DNA of 64,000 nt from Anabaena cylindrica PCC 7122 (GTDB taxonomy: Bacteria; Cyanobacteriota; Cyanobacteriia; Cyanobacteriales; Nostocaceae), in the NCBI RefSeq assembly GCF_000317695.1, contig NC_019771.1, forward strand, positions 6,171,501 to 6,235,500. The letters run 5' to 3'. Position numbers and translations under genes: made by a program. This document shows positions 1 to 6,575 of this stretch, in pieces. How positions within the stretch are numbered: position 1 is the first letter of the stretch; the number at the start of each line of letters is the position of its first letter. The notes beneath the pieces were generated by a model. It made no database searches. It worked only from the letters and a program-made list of their open reading frames with translations, and was not told the DNA's origin.

Positions 1-1
1 A

Positions 2-223
2 TTGAGAAAGGCGTTACAAATGGGAGGTGGTACTTTAACTCAATTCCATGATCGCGGTGATTATTGGACTGTTGATTGGACTACTGCGGATGGTGTTCGT
101 CATAGTAGTGCGATCGCTAAATCTGATTTAACTGTTGTCAGTTCTGGTATTTGTCTGAGTGGACGCGATCGTGATTTTGACTTGCAATCCTTAGTGGCTG
201 TGATGGAACAACAATCATACTAA
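2..223 (+). CDS. C-terminal end of an unrecognised protein (cut by window edge)
   Basis: An open frame runs in from the left edge and stops with TAA at 221-223. The 73 visible residues are polar, with a run of likely beta strands and no motif I can name. The apparent TTG at position 2 is only the window edge, so the true start lies upstream. The next gene, a ThiF-like protein on the same strand, begins 113 bases later and could be functionally linked, but nothing in the sequence proves it. No function is assigned. Confidence 0.6.
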   Translation: MRKALQMGGGTLTQFHDRGDYWTVDWTTADGVRHSSAIAKSDLTVVSSGICLSGRDRDFDLQSLVAVMEQQSY

Positions 224-336
224 CCCAAGGTTCTAATCATCTAGTTGAGGCTGGTAATGGGTAATTGGTGATCAAATCGCAATTTTAATCCTGTTCATCC
301 TTAAATCCTGCAAATCCTGATTCAGACAGTATTATT

Positions 337-975
337 ATGAGCATCTTTTTTCACGAACAGCTTTACCGCAGCAATGCTGTGATGAAAAAGCTAAAAGATT
401 ATCCGATTACAATTTGTGGAGCAGGAGCATTAGGAGCTAATATTGTAGAAAACTTAGCTCGGTCTGGTTTTGATAAACTGACGGTGATTGATTGCGATCG
501 CATTGAGGAACGTAATCTTTCCACCCAACCCTACTATCGTGCTGATGTAGGAGCATTTAAAGCGAAAATTTTAGCGAACAATTTATATCGAGCAATTGGG
601 ACTAAAGTTGATGCTAAAACAAAGGAATTGACATCAGCAAATACAAATCAATTACTCCAAGATAGTCAATTAATTATTGATGCTTTTGACAACAGTGTAG
701 CACGTCAAGCAGTGAAAGATTATGCTGATCAAAAAAGCATTCCTTGTCTTCATGCTGGGCTATCATCTGATTATGCAGAAGTGATTTGGAATGATGTTTA
801 TCGTGTTCCTTCTGAAGTTAATGATGATGTTTGTGATTATCCCTTAGCACGAAATATAGTAATGTTAACGGTTGCTGTGGCTTGTGAGGCAATTATCTCA
901 TTCATTGCTACAGCAAAACAGCGTAACTTTACCATTACCCTTAAGGATCTAACAGTTCAATCTTTTTTGGAGTAG
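337..975 (+). CDS. ThiF/E1-like adenylyltransferase family protein
   Basis: This 212-residue protein has the nucleotide-binding start of the ThiF/MoeB/E1 superfamily: GAGALG at residues 28-33, then an acidic strand end (IDCDRIEERN, residues 51-60) followed by LSTQPY, the usual position of the ATP-binding Asp and Arg/Asn residues. Family members adenylate the C-terminal Gly of a ubiquitin-like sulfur carrier. The protein is short for the family and I see no pair of CxxC zinc motifs and no clear catalytic Cys after the crossover region, so it may be a stand-alone adenylation fold with another partner. The upstream gene, possibly co-transcribed, is only partly visible. Family assignment is firm; the substrate is unknown. 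Confidence 0.8.
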   Translation: MSIFFHEQLYRSNAVMKKLKDYPITICGAGALGANIVENLARSGFDKLTVIDCDRIEERNLSTQPYYRADVGAFKAKILANNLYRAIGTKVDAKTKELTSANTNQLLQDSQLIIDAFDNSVARQAVKDYADQKSIPCLHAGLSSDYAEVIWNDVYRVPSEVNDDVCDYPLARNIVMLTVAVACEAIISFIATAKQRNFTITLKDLTVQSFLE

Positions 976-1032
976 GTTGCCAGACTTTTACGAGTATGAG
1001 TGACTGGCGAACCCTTAAGAGCGCAAGCCTGG

Positions 1033-1422
1033 TTACTGATTTCTATCACCTTGACTGGGAGGATGAGCAGGAACACCCAAGGCATCCTTTAACTGTTGTT
1101 CCGTTACACCCAACTTTGTCGCCGCTGTCTTAAAATCCGGGCGAGGTGGTCGTTGATTTTTATCACCTTGACCGGGAGGGTTAGCCGGAACCCCAGGGCA
1201 TCCTTTTAACTGTTGTTCCGTTACACCCAACTTTGTCGCCGCTGCCTTAAAATCCGGGCGAGGTGGTCGTTGCTCTCCATCTGGTTGTGCGTTGGGCGAT
1301 GGTGAAACCTGGGCAATTTGATAGGATGGATTAACAGCATTTACCTGATTCAGCAAAATTAAACTAAATGTACCAGCCGCTGCTGCAATTGCTGTCACGA
1401 CTACTGCTTTATTAAGATTCAT
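1033..1422 (-). CDS. Small secreted protein with two 39-residue tandem repeats
   Basis: The protein starts with a signal peptide (hydrophobic core about residues 5-25, ending near NQVNA). The mature part holds two tandem 39-residue units (117 bp period in the DNA), each beginning RPPRPDFK and containing a helix-like KLGVTEQQLK. The first copy ends LKGCPGVPANP and the second LKDALGVPAHP, so only the first carries a Cys. I chose ATG 1422 because GGAGA at 1433-1429 is 6 nt upstream of it; the in-frame ATG at 1428 would directly touch that site. Function is unknown. The upstream region carries the same operator-like element as the secreted protein at 2691-2936, so both are probably under one regulator. 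Confidence 0.75.
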   Translation of the reverse strand: MNLNKAVVVTAIAAAAGTFSLILLNQVNAVNPSYQIAQVSPSPNAQPDGEQRPPRPDFKAAATKLGVTEQQLKGCPGVPANPPGQGDKNQRPPRPDFKTAATKLGVTEQQLKDALGVPAHPPSQGDRNQ

Positions 1423-1473
1423 GGTCATTCTCCAACAAGTTAAATGATTGATATTTCTGATTTAAGCAACTAA

Positions 1474-1515
1474 AAATTACAGTTTGCCTTGCGTCTGAAT
1501 TACAAAATTGTAATT
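1474..1515 (-). promoter_or_regulatory. Operator-like element shared with 2986-3029
   Basis: Lying about 50 bases upstream of the small secreted protein gene, this block contains an inverted repeat AATTACA-N4-TGTAATT (1498-1515) and a further AATTACAG half-site at 1475-1482. The two matching half-sites are 23 bp apart. The same arrangement, spacing and distance to the start codon recur upstream of the gene at 2691-2936. Binding by the neighbouring OmpR-type regulator is an inference. Confidence 0.55.
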
Positions 1516-1613
1516 TTTGTGCTTGCAGCAATTTTCATGTACTTAGGGTTTGCTGTTCGCAGAGCGTGCCGTTAGGCATATAAATGTGAAACCTAGAGAA
1601 ATCAAGCTCTTAA

Positions 1614-1645
1614 TCCCTCTCTGTGCCTCTGCGCCTCTGCGTGAG
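1614..1645 (+). repeat. Interspersed repeat, CTCTGTGCCTCTGCGCCTC type, copy 1
   Basis: A GC-rich stretch with the core CTCTGTGCCTCTGCGCCTC. Near-identical copies occur at 45421-45450 and 48487-48515, and an inverted copy at 55777-55798. All four lie between genes. Dispersed short repeats of this kind are common in Nostocales genomes. Confidence 0.7.
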
Positions 1646-1697
1646 ACAAAAAAATGTGATTCATTTACCCAAAAATCGCTGTAATCCTCTGCTCCAA

Positions 1698-2456
1698 TCA
1701 AGTCATCTGAAGTCCAACATCAAAGGTTGCCGCGTAACCTTGTGCATTTTTGGTGAGTTTGAGCAACATTTGCTCACCACCACCGGCAAAAATTCTGTCG
1801 TCAGTGTTTTTTAGCGATCGCTGTCCCTTGCTGGCGTAGGGTGCTTGGCTATACACGCGATCGCTAACTGCGTCATCAAAATATAGCTGGGACGTAAATT
1901 CATGACTTTGCCCTGATCTTCCATTTGTGCGGACTTTAAAGTGAATATGCACAGTTCTTCCTTGATACCAACCAGGGTAAATAGTAGTGAACTGGACATT
2001 TCCTTTAGCATCCGTTAATTGATAGCCACGCAAGAATTTTTTGCCGACAGTATTAAAATTTCTGTCTGTCACATCGGAATAGACACCCAAGGCATCACAG
2101 TGCCAAACATCCACGATCGCACCTACCAAAGGTATACAAGCATTACTTTCTAAGAAGGAAAGGTGTAGGGTCAGTTGCAGCGGTACGCCTTCTTTCACTG
2201 ACCCATCAGCCGGATCGGAACGGATATCGGAACGTTTAAGCTTCTCGTCTATAAAATACGGACCCTCAGTTTGTTCTGGACTCACGACGCAGGCAGGTGT
2301 AGATGATGTTTGGATAGCTACATTAGACTGTGCTTGCGTGGAAAAAGACTTTTTTGGCGTGCATCCTACCACAAGTATTGCTGTTCCGGTTGCTCTAAAT
2401 AGAGCAAGTACTTCTCTTCTGGTTAAAATTCGACCTAATTGGTGGTTATTTTTCAT
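1698..2456 (-). CDS. Intradiol ring-cleavage dioxygenase family lipoprotein
   Basis: This 252-residue protein carries the intradiol (catechol/protocatechuate) dioxygenase core. The expected non-haem Fe(III) ligands are visible: Tyr126 in GVYSD, Tyr164 in PGWYQG, and His170 and His172 in VHIHF. The N-terminus has a twin-arginine-like motif (TRREVLAL, Arg13-Arg14) followed by a lipobox ending at Cys32 (VVGC), which suggests Tat export and lipid anchoring in the envelope. I chose ATG 2456 over the TTG three codons upstream. Family enzymes open catechol rings between the hydroxyls. It lies 3 kb from a siderophore cluster whose product should carry a catechol, so turnover of that catechol is possible but unproved. 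The reading on family is firm; the substrate is not known. Confidence 0.85.
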   Translation of the reverse strand: MKNNHQLGRILTRREVLALFRATGTAILVVGCTPKKSFSTQAQSNVAIQTSSTPACVVSPEQTEGPYFIDEKLKRSDIRSDPADGSVKEGVPLQLTLHLSFLESNACIPLVGAIVDVWHCDALGVYSDVTDRNFNTVGKKFLRGYQLTDAKGNVQFTTIYPGWYQGRTVHIHFKVRTNGRSGQSHEFTSQLYFDDAVSDRVYSQAPYASKGQRSLKNTDDRIFAGGGEQMLLKLTKNAQGYAATFDVGLQMT

Positions 2457-2563
2457 AATGGGCAACTTTTAGGTATTCGGAATTAAGTTTCAGATGAGGA
2501 TTTAAATCCTACCAAAAAGGTAGGAGTTAGGAGGCAGAAGGCAGGAGATGGAAGTACCAATAA

Positions 2564-2599
2564 AAACTTTAGTTCTGGTCTAAAGCCCAGTTTAAAAAA
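2564..2599. repeat. Short hairpin repeat, copy 1 (partner at 11348-11385)
   Basis: The start AAACTTTAGTTCTG and the later TAAAGCCCAG recur at 11348-11385 with small changes. Each copy can form a short stem (here CTGG/CCAG; CTGAG/CTCAG in the other), including one compensating base pair, and is followed by an A run. Its role is unknown. Confidence 0.5.
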
Positions 2600-2690
2600 G
2601 GAATTATACCGAGATGCCTTATGCAAGGTATAAAGTATCCTTACCTCAATCCCATTCTTTTAAGGGTGAGTTCCTCCTGCCTCCTGAATA

Positions 2691-2936
2691 TCAACGGTTC
2701 TTCGGTTTAGCCTGATTGTGATCTGCACCCCGTTGAGGTTGGGAATGGCGATGTTTCACCTGTGGTTTTTTATTACGTCTTTGCAATTCCTTTTGGTGAC
2801 TGTGGGACTGTTGTGCGATTTGTGGACGACGAGCAGATGGAGTTGCAGCGATCGCTTGATTAGGTGTAACAAAACCGAATGTACCAATCACCAAGGAAAT
2901 TGTTGTTAAGGCTAAAACTCTCTGAATATTCATCAT
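2691..2936 (-). CDS. Small secreted basic, His-rich protein
   Basis: This 81-residue protein has a signal peptide (about residues 1-30, ending near NQAIAA) and a very polar mature part rich in His, Gln, Lys and Arg, including SHSHQ and KHRHSQ. The His clusters could bind metal or polyanions; this is inference only. The start ATG 2936 is preceded by GAGG at 6 nt spacing. The gene is divergent from the response regulator at 3078, and the space between them carries the operator-like element also found upstream of the repeat protein at 1033-1422. I do not recognise a named family. Confidence 0.7.
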   Translation of the reverse strand: MMNIQRVLALTTISLVIGTFGFVTPNQAIAATPSARRPQIAQQSHSHQKELQRRNKKPQVKHRHSQPQRGADHNQAKPKNR

Positions 2937-2985
2937 AATTAACCTCGAAAATTACTTTTGCTGACATTTCTAATTAATCCACCTC

Positions 2986-3029
2986 AAAATTACAGCTTGC
3001 CTACTTTCTCAATTACACTTTTGTAATTT
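2986..3029. promoter_or_regulatory. Operator-like element, second copy, between secreted protein and response regulator
   Basis: The inverted repeat AATTACA-N4-TGTAATT lies at 3011-3028 and the extra AATTACAG half-site at 2988-2995, with 23 bp between matching half-sites as at 1474-1515. It sits 50 bases upstream of the secreted protein (minus strand) and about 50 bases upstream of the response regulator (plus strand). This fits co-regulation and autoregulation by that regulator. Confidence 0.55.
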
Positions 3030-3077
3030 GAGCTATAGAGCAATGAATCTAAAATGGAGCAATAAATGAACTAATAA

Positions 3078-3761
3078 ATGCGTGTGAATATTCTATTTGT
3101 CGAAGATGAAGCAAAAATTGCTAACTTCGTCCGGGCTGGACTGAAGGAGCAGGGATTTGTTGTGGACTACTGCGATAACGGTGATGAAGGGTATCTGCGG
3201 GCATTAGATAACGAATATGATGCGATTATTCTTGACATTATGGTTCCGGGAAAAGATGGACTGTCGATTCTCAAACAACTGCGGCGAGAAGGTCGCAATA
3301 CTCCGGTGATTTTATTAACGGCTCGTAATGAACTAGACGATCGCTTGGCAGGTCTAAACTTAGGAGCAGATGATTACATTGCTAAACCGTTTTTTGTGGA
3401 AGAATTAGCCGCTCGTATTCATGCGGTTATGCGTCGGAGTGTAGGAGAACGCCAAAACCTCCTGACTGTTGGGCCAATCAAACTCGATCGCATCACGCGA
3501 GAAATTACTTGCAATCAACGAGCAATAGAACTCACCAGCCGCGAGTTTAATCTTTTGGAATATTTCATGCGCTCTCCCGGACGAGTTTTTACCCGTACCC
3601 AAATCTTAGAACACATTTGGGGCTATGACTTTAACCCCAATACCAATGTTGTAGATGTATGTATCCAGCGAATTCGTAAAAAAATTGACCCTATTGATGA
3701 AGCCAGTTGGATTGAAAGTATTCGTGGTGTTGGCTATCGGTTTCGCAAACCGGAATCTTGA
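3078..3761 (+). CDS. OmpR/PhoB-family response regulator
   Basis: This 227-residue protein has a receiver domain (about 1-120) with acidic pocket Glu9-Asp10, phospho-acceptor Asp53 in ILDIMVPG, and the conserved Lys103 in AKPF. A winged-helix DNA-binding domain follows (about 130-225, with LTSREFNLLEYFM and a terminal GVGYRF). Once phosphorylated it should bind direct-repeat DNA sites and control transcription. The kinase gene starts 2 nt after its stop, so the pair is one operon. The likely targets are the two small secreted proteins, whose upstream regions share an element with this gene's own upstream region. The signal sensed cannot be read from sequence. Confidence 0.93.
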   Translation: MRVNILFVEDEAKIANFVRAGLKEQGFVVDYCDNGDEGYLRALDNEYDAIILDIMVPGKDGLSILKQLRREGRNTPVILLTARNELDDRLAGLNLGADDYIAKPFFVEELAARIHAVMRRSVGERQNLLTVGPIKLDRITREITCNQRAIELTSREFNLLEYFMRSPGRVFTRTQILEHIWGYDFNPNTNVVDVCIQRIRKKIDPIDEASWIESIRGVGYRFRKPES

Positions 3762-3763
3762 TC

Positions 3764-5242
3764 ATGAAGCAATTACGTTCGTTTCGACTCCGAATTGCTC
3801 TGTTGTCTGCGGCTCTAGCTGGCAGTACGTTAGTAGGGTTTGGTGCAGTTTCCTGGTTTCAGATTTACAATGCCAAGATTAGCCGACTCGATGCAGAACT
3901 GTTAAATCAGTTGATTCGAGCCAGTCGTCCATCTGAAAGAGAGCGATCGCCTATTCCCAGGCGCTCCCTTTCTATGCCTCCAGCCAGGTCATCTCTGCGC
4001 CCAGAATTATTATCTTTTGGTTCGGGAACCAATATCCAAACCCCCATCGCCCTGCTGATACTTGATGCAAACGGCAACACAGTCTCTCAATCTAATTCTT
4101 TAGCTACTGATATTGAGGTAAGCAATCTGTTGGTTAAGCGTCTTCAGTTAACACCTCTACCACCTCCCCCTCCTAGAGAACGACCAAATTCATCGCCTTT
4201 TCGCCCACTTCCTCTGCAATTTGTTACTGCACAGACAGCAACAGCAACTTGGCGGATTGGAGCCGCTAAATTTCCCAATACTCAGGTTGCGATCGCTGTG
4301 AGTCTGCAAGTTGTCAATCTAGAGATGGCTTCAATTCGCAATATCTTCTTGGTTTCTATTCCAGTGGCTTTGCTCATGGTTGCGATCGGAGCATGGTTAA
4401 TTTCTGGTGGGGCGTTGCGTCCTATCGGTCAATTAACGGGTGTCATTCAACAGGTGACAGTCAAAGGATTAGATCAGCGAATTCCTATTGGGACAACGGA
4501 TGTTGAGTTTGTTGAACTGATTCAGGTGTTTAACCAAATGCTGTCACGCCTGGAGCGTAGTTTTACCCAAGCTTCCCGCTTCAGTGCTGATGCTGCTCAT
4601 GAACTCAAAACTCCACTGACTATTCTGCAAGGTGAACTAGAAAGAACTTTACAACAGGTTGACTCAGGAAGTGAAGTACAACAGCGTTTAAGCAATCTTT
4701 TGGATGAAGTGCGCCGTCTCAGTGGAATTATCCGCAAACTTTTGCTGTTATCTCTAGCAGATGCCGGACAAATGAGCTTGTATCTGGTTGAGGTAGATAT
4801 GTCACAGTTGCTGATGGAGATGGTAGAGGATGTAGAACTACTGGCTCCTCACCTGAGCTTACAAACTGACATTCCTGCTGGACTTAAGGTACAGGGCGAT
4901 CGCGATTTGCTCATGCAAGTTTTGCAAAACCTGTTGAGTAATGCCATTAAATACAATCTTGCCGACGGTTGGATCAAGATTTATGCACAGCAAAAGCCAA
5001 CAAATATCCATATCACTATTGCCAATGCATCAAAAGATATTCCTGCAAGCGATCGCGATCGCCTTTTTGACCGCTTCTATCGGGGTGATCCGGCACATAC
5101 CCGCAAGGTTGAAGGACTAGGACTAGGACTGAGTTTAGCTCGTGAAATTGCTCGCGCCCATCGTGGCAACCTCACCTTAAATTCCATATCTGAAGCTCAA
5201 ACTGCATTTACCTTTACTTTGCCATTGAATGTCATTTTCTGA
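3764..5242 (+). CDS. Membrane sensor histidine kinase
   Basis: This 492-residue kinase has a first membrane segment at about residues 10-32, a periplasmic sensor of about 160 residues with a proline-rich stretch (PLPPPPPRERP), and a second membrane segment at about 193-213. HAMP follows, then a HisKA domain with phospho-acceptor His279 in HELKTPL and an HATPase domain with N box (NLLSNAIKYN) and G box (GLGLGLSLA). It should phosphorylate the regulator encoded directly upstream. I chose ATG 3764, two bases after the regulator's stop, instead of the overlapping TTG at 3758. The variable periplasmic domain gives no clue to the ligand. Confidence 0.92.
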   Translation: MKQLRSFRLRIALLSAALAGSTLVGFGAVSWFQIYNAKISRLDAELLNQLIRASRPSERERSPIPRRSLSMPPARSSLRPELLSFGSGTNIQTPIALLILDANGNTVSQSNSLATDIEVSNLLVKRLQLTPLPPPPPRERPNSSPFRPLPLQFVTAQTATATWRIGAAKFPNTQVAIAVSLQVVNLEMASIRNIFLVSIPVALLMVAIGAWLISGGALRPIGQLTGVIQQVTVKGLDQRIPIGTTDVEFVELIQVFNQMLSRLERSFTQASRFSADAAHELKTPLTILQGELERTLQQVDSGSEVQQRLSNLLDEVRRLSGIIRKLLLLSLADAGQMSLYLVEVDMSQLLMEMVEDVELLAPHLSLQTDIPAGLKVQGDRDLLMQVLQNLLSNAIKYNLADGWIKIYAQQKPTNIHITIANASKDIPASDRDRLFDRFYRGDPAHTRKVEGLGLGLSLAREIARAHRGNLTLNSISEAQTAFTFTLPLNVIF

Positions 5243-5353
5243 CTGCTTTTAGAATTTTGCTCAAACCCATCAACCCGCGTTGGCTTGTTCTTGATGATGA
5301 TGGTTCATCCGAAACAACGTACTTGATTTTATCTTGTATTAATTACACAATAA

Positions 5354-5369
5354 ATTATTGAGAAATAAT
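5354..5369. promoter_or_regulatory. Fur-box-like inverted repeat upstream of the AraC regulator
   Basis: ATTATT-GAGA-AATAAT is a 6-4-6 inverted repeat 27 bases before the start of the iron-type AraC regulator. Its A/T hexamer character resembles Fur sites, as expected for a gene switched on by iron starvation. It is a by-eye call in AT-rich DNA, so confidence is limited. Confidence 0.4.
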
Positions 5370-5395
5370 ACTATTAGTTATCAAGTAGGATCGCC

Positions 5396-6409
5396 ATGAC
5401 AGTTTCAGTTTCACAACAAGCTTATGCGGATTTGGTTGAAGAAGCTCAACATAATGGTGAGATCATCCATCATCAAAATGGTTCTGAAAGAATTTATAGA
5501 TTACCAAAGTGTTTTGGCAGAGGAGTCGATCGCATCACTGAGTTGCGTAACGGACTGATTATTCATATTAGACAAGCCCAACTGCGGCAACCTCTAAGAT
5601 TAGAACAGCAACATGAGTCTTCGTTTCCACTCACGGCAAAATTTTATCTATCCAGTTGTTCTAGAGTCACAACACCAAGTAGTTTAAGTATAAATAATGA
5701 CTATGAAGAATCCCACGGTTATAACTACCTTTACTGCCTGCCCAACGTCTTAGAATACGAGGAATGGCGGGCGGAAGAACAAATCCAGTTGGTAATGATC
5801 TACGCAGATATTAACTATTTCAGATTGTTCAATTCAGATTATGAATCTCTACCGGAAATATTGCGGCAGATGATTAAAGTTGGTGAACCAACACAGTTTC
5901 ATCAATGCCTGGGCAAAAACACTATGGCAATGGAACAAGTCCTCCAGCAAATCCTGCATTGTCCTTATCAGGGAATTATCCGGCAAATGTATCTTGAAGC
6001 CAAAGCGCTGGAATTATTAATTTTACAGTTTACCAACTGGACAGAAACCCCACATCAATCAGCCGCCGCAAAGTTACGAAAAGATGACATTGAACGACTA
6101 GATGCAGCAAAAGATATTTTGATGCGGACAATGAATAACCCCCCGACCCTATTAGAGTTAGCCCGACAGGTAGGACTGAACGAGCGTAAACTAAAACAGG
6201 GATTTCGCCAAGTCTTTGGGACAACAGTTTTCGGCTACCTACAAGATTATCGGTTACAGCAAGCCCAGCAGTTACTGAAAAAAAGGGATATGTCAATAGC
6301 CAGAGTGGCCACAACCATAGGTTATACCAATCCTGAAGCTTTTAGCGTGGCATTCCGACGCAAATTTGCAGTCGGTCCCAAAGCTTATCAAATGAGTAAA
6401 AATTACTAA
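5396..6409 (+). CDS. PchR-like AraC-family regulator of siderophore uptake
   Basis: This 337-residue protein has an N-terminal sensing half and a C-terminal AraC-type double helix-turn-helix (about residues 238-335; LARQVGLNERKLKQGF, then IARVATTIGYTNPEAFS and FRRKF). Length and layout match the PchR group, which senses the cell's own ferric siderophore and activates the receptor and biosynthesis genes. It is encoded directly upstream of a TonB-dependent receptor. The 168-base gap between them contains a perfect 21-bp tandem repeat that is a good candidate binding site. A Fur-like palindrome lies in its own promoter region. AraC family is certain; the ligand is inferred from context. Confidence 0.9.
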   Translation: MTVSVSQQAYADLVEEAQHNGEIIHHQNGSERIYRLPKCFGRGVDRITELRNGLIIHIRQAQLRQPLRLEQQHESSFPLTAKFYLSSCSRVTTPSSLSINNDYEESHGYNYLYCLPNVLEYEEWRAEEQIQLVMIYADINYFRLFNSDYESLPEILRQMIKVGEPTQFHQCLGKNTMAMEQVLQQILHCPYQGIIRQMYLEAKALELLILQFTNWTETPHQSAAAKLRKDDIERLDAAKDILMRTMNNPPTLLELARQVGLNERKLKQGFRQVFGTTVFGYLQDYRLQQAQQLLKKRDMSIARVATTIGYTNPEAFSVAFRRKFAVGPKAYQMSKNY

Positions 6410-6416
6410 CCTTTTT

Positions 6417-6458
6417 GAAAAAAGTCCGTTTCACAAAGAAAAAAGTCCGTTTCACAAA
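6417..6458 (+). promoter_or_regulatory. Perfect 21-bp tandem repeat, candidate AraC operator
   Basis: Two identical 21-bp units (6417-6437 and 6438-6458; core AAAAAAGTCCGTTTCACAA) stand head to tail, followed by the start of a third. A 21-bp period is two helical turns, so both units face the same side of the DNA, as expected for an AraC-family dimer. They end about 22 bases upstream of a TATAAT and so would cover or adjoin the -35 region of the receptor operon. Confidence 0.65.
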
Positions 6459-6480
6459 GAAATTCTAGAGGTTAACTTCG

Positions 6481-6486
6481 TATAAT
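6481..6486 (+). promoter_or_regulatory. Candidate -10 box of the receptor operon
   Basis: A perfect TATAAT lies 89 bases before the receptor start. No good -35 hexamer is seen 17 bases upstream; instead the tandem repeat ends there, which fits an activator-dependent promoter. Confidence 0.45.
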
Positions 6487-6575
6487 TTTTTCACTCACTT
6501 TTGCAAAAGATTCTTAACTAATAGCTAACTAGCCTGATCGGGATTTAGTTGCAAGGATTTGTCAGGACGTAAAAT

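Noticed and set aside
1623..2011. Short frames overlapping the intradiol dioxygenase gene
   Set aside because: They are in other frames of a well-supported gene with all metal ligands present.
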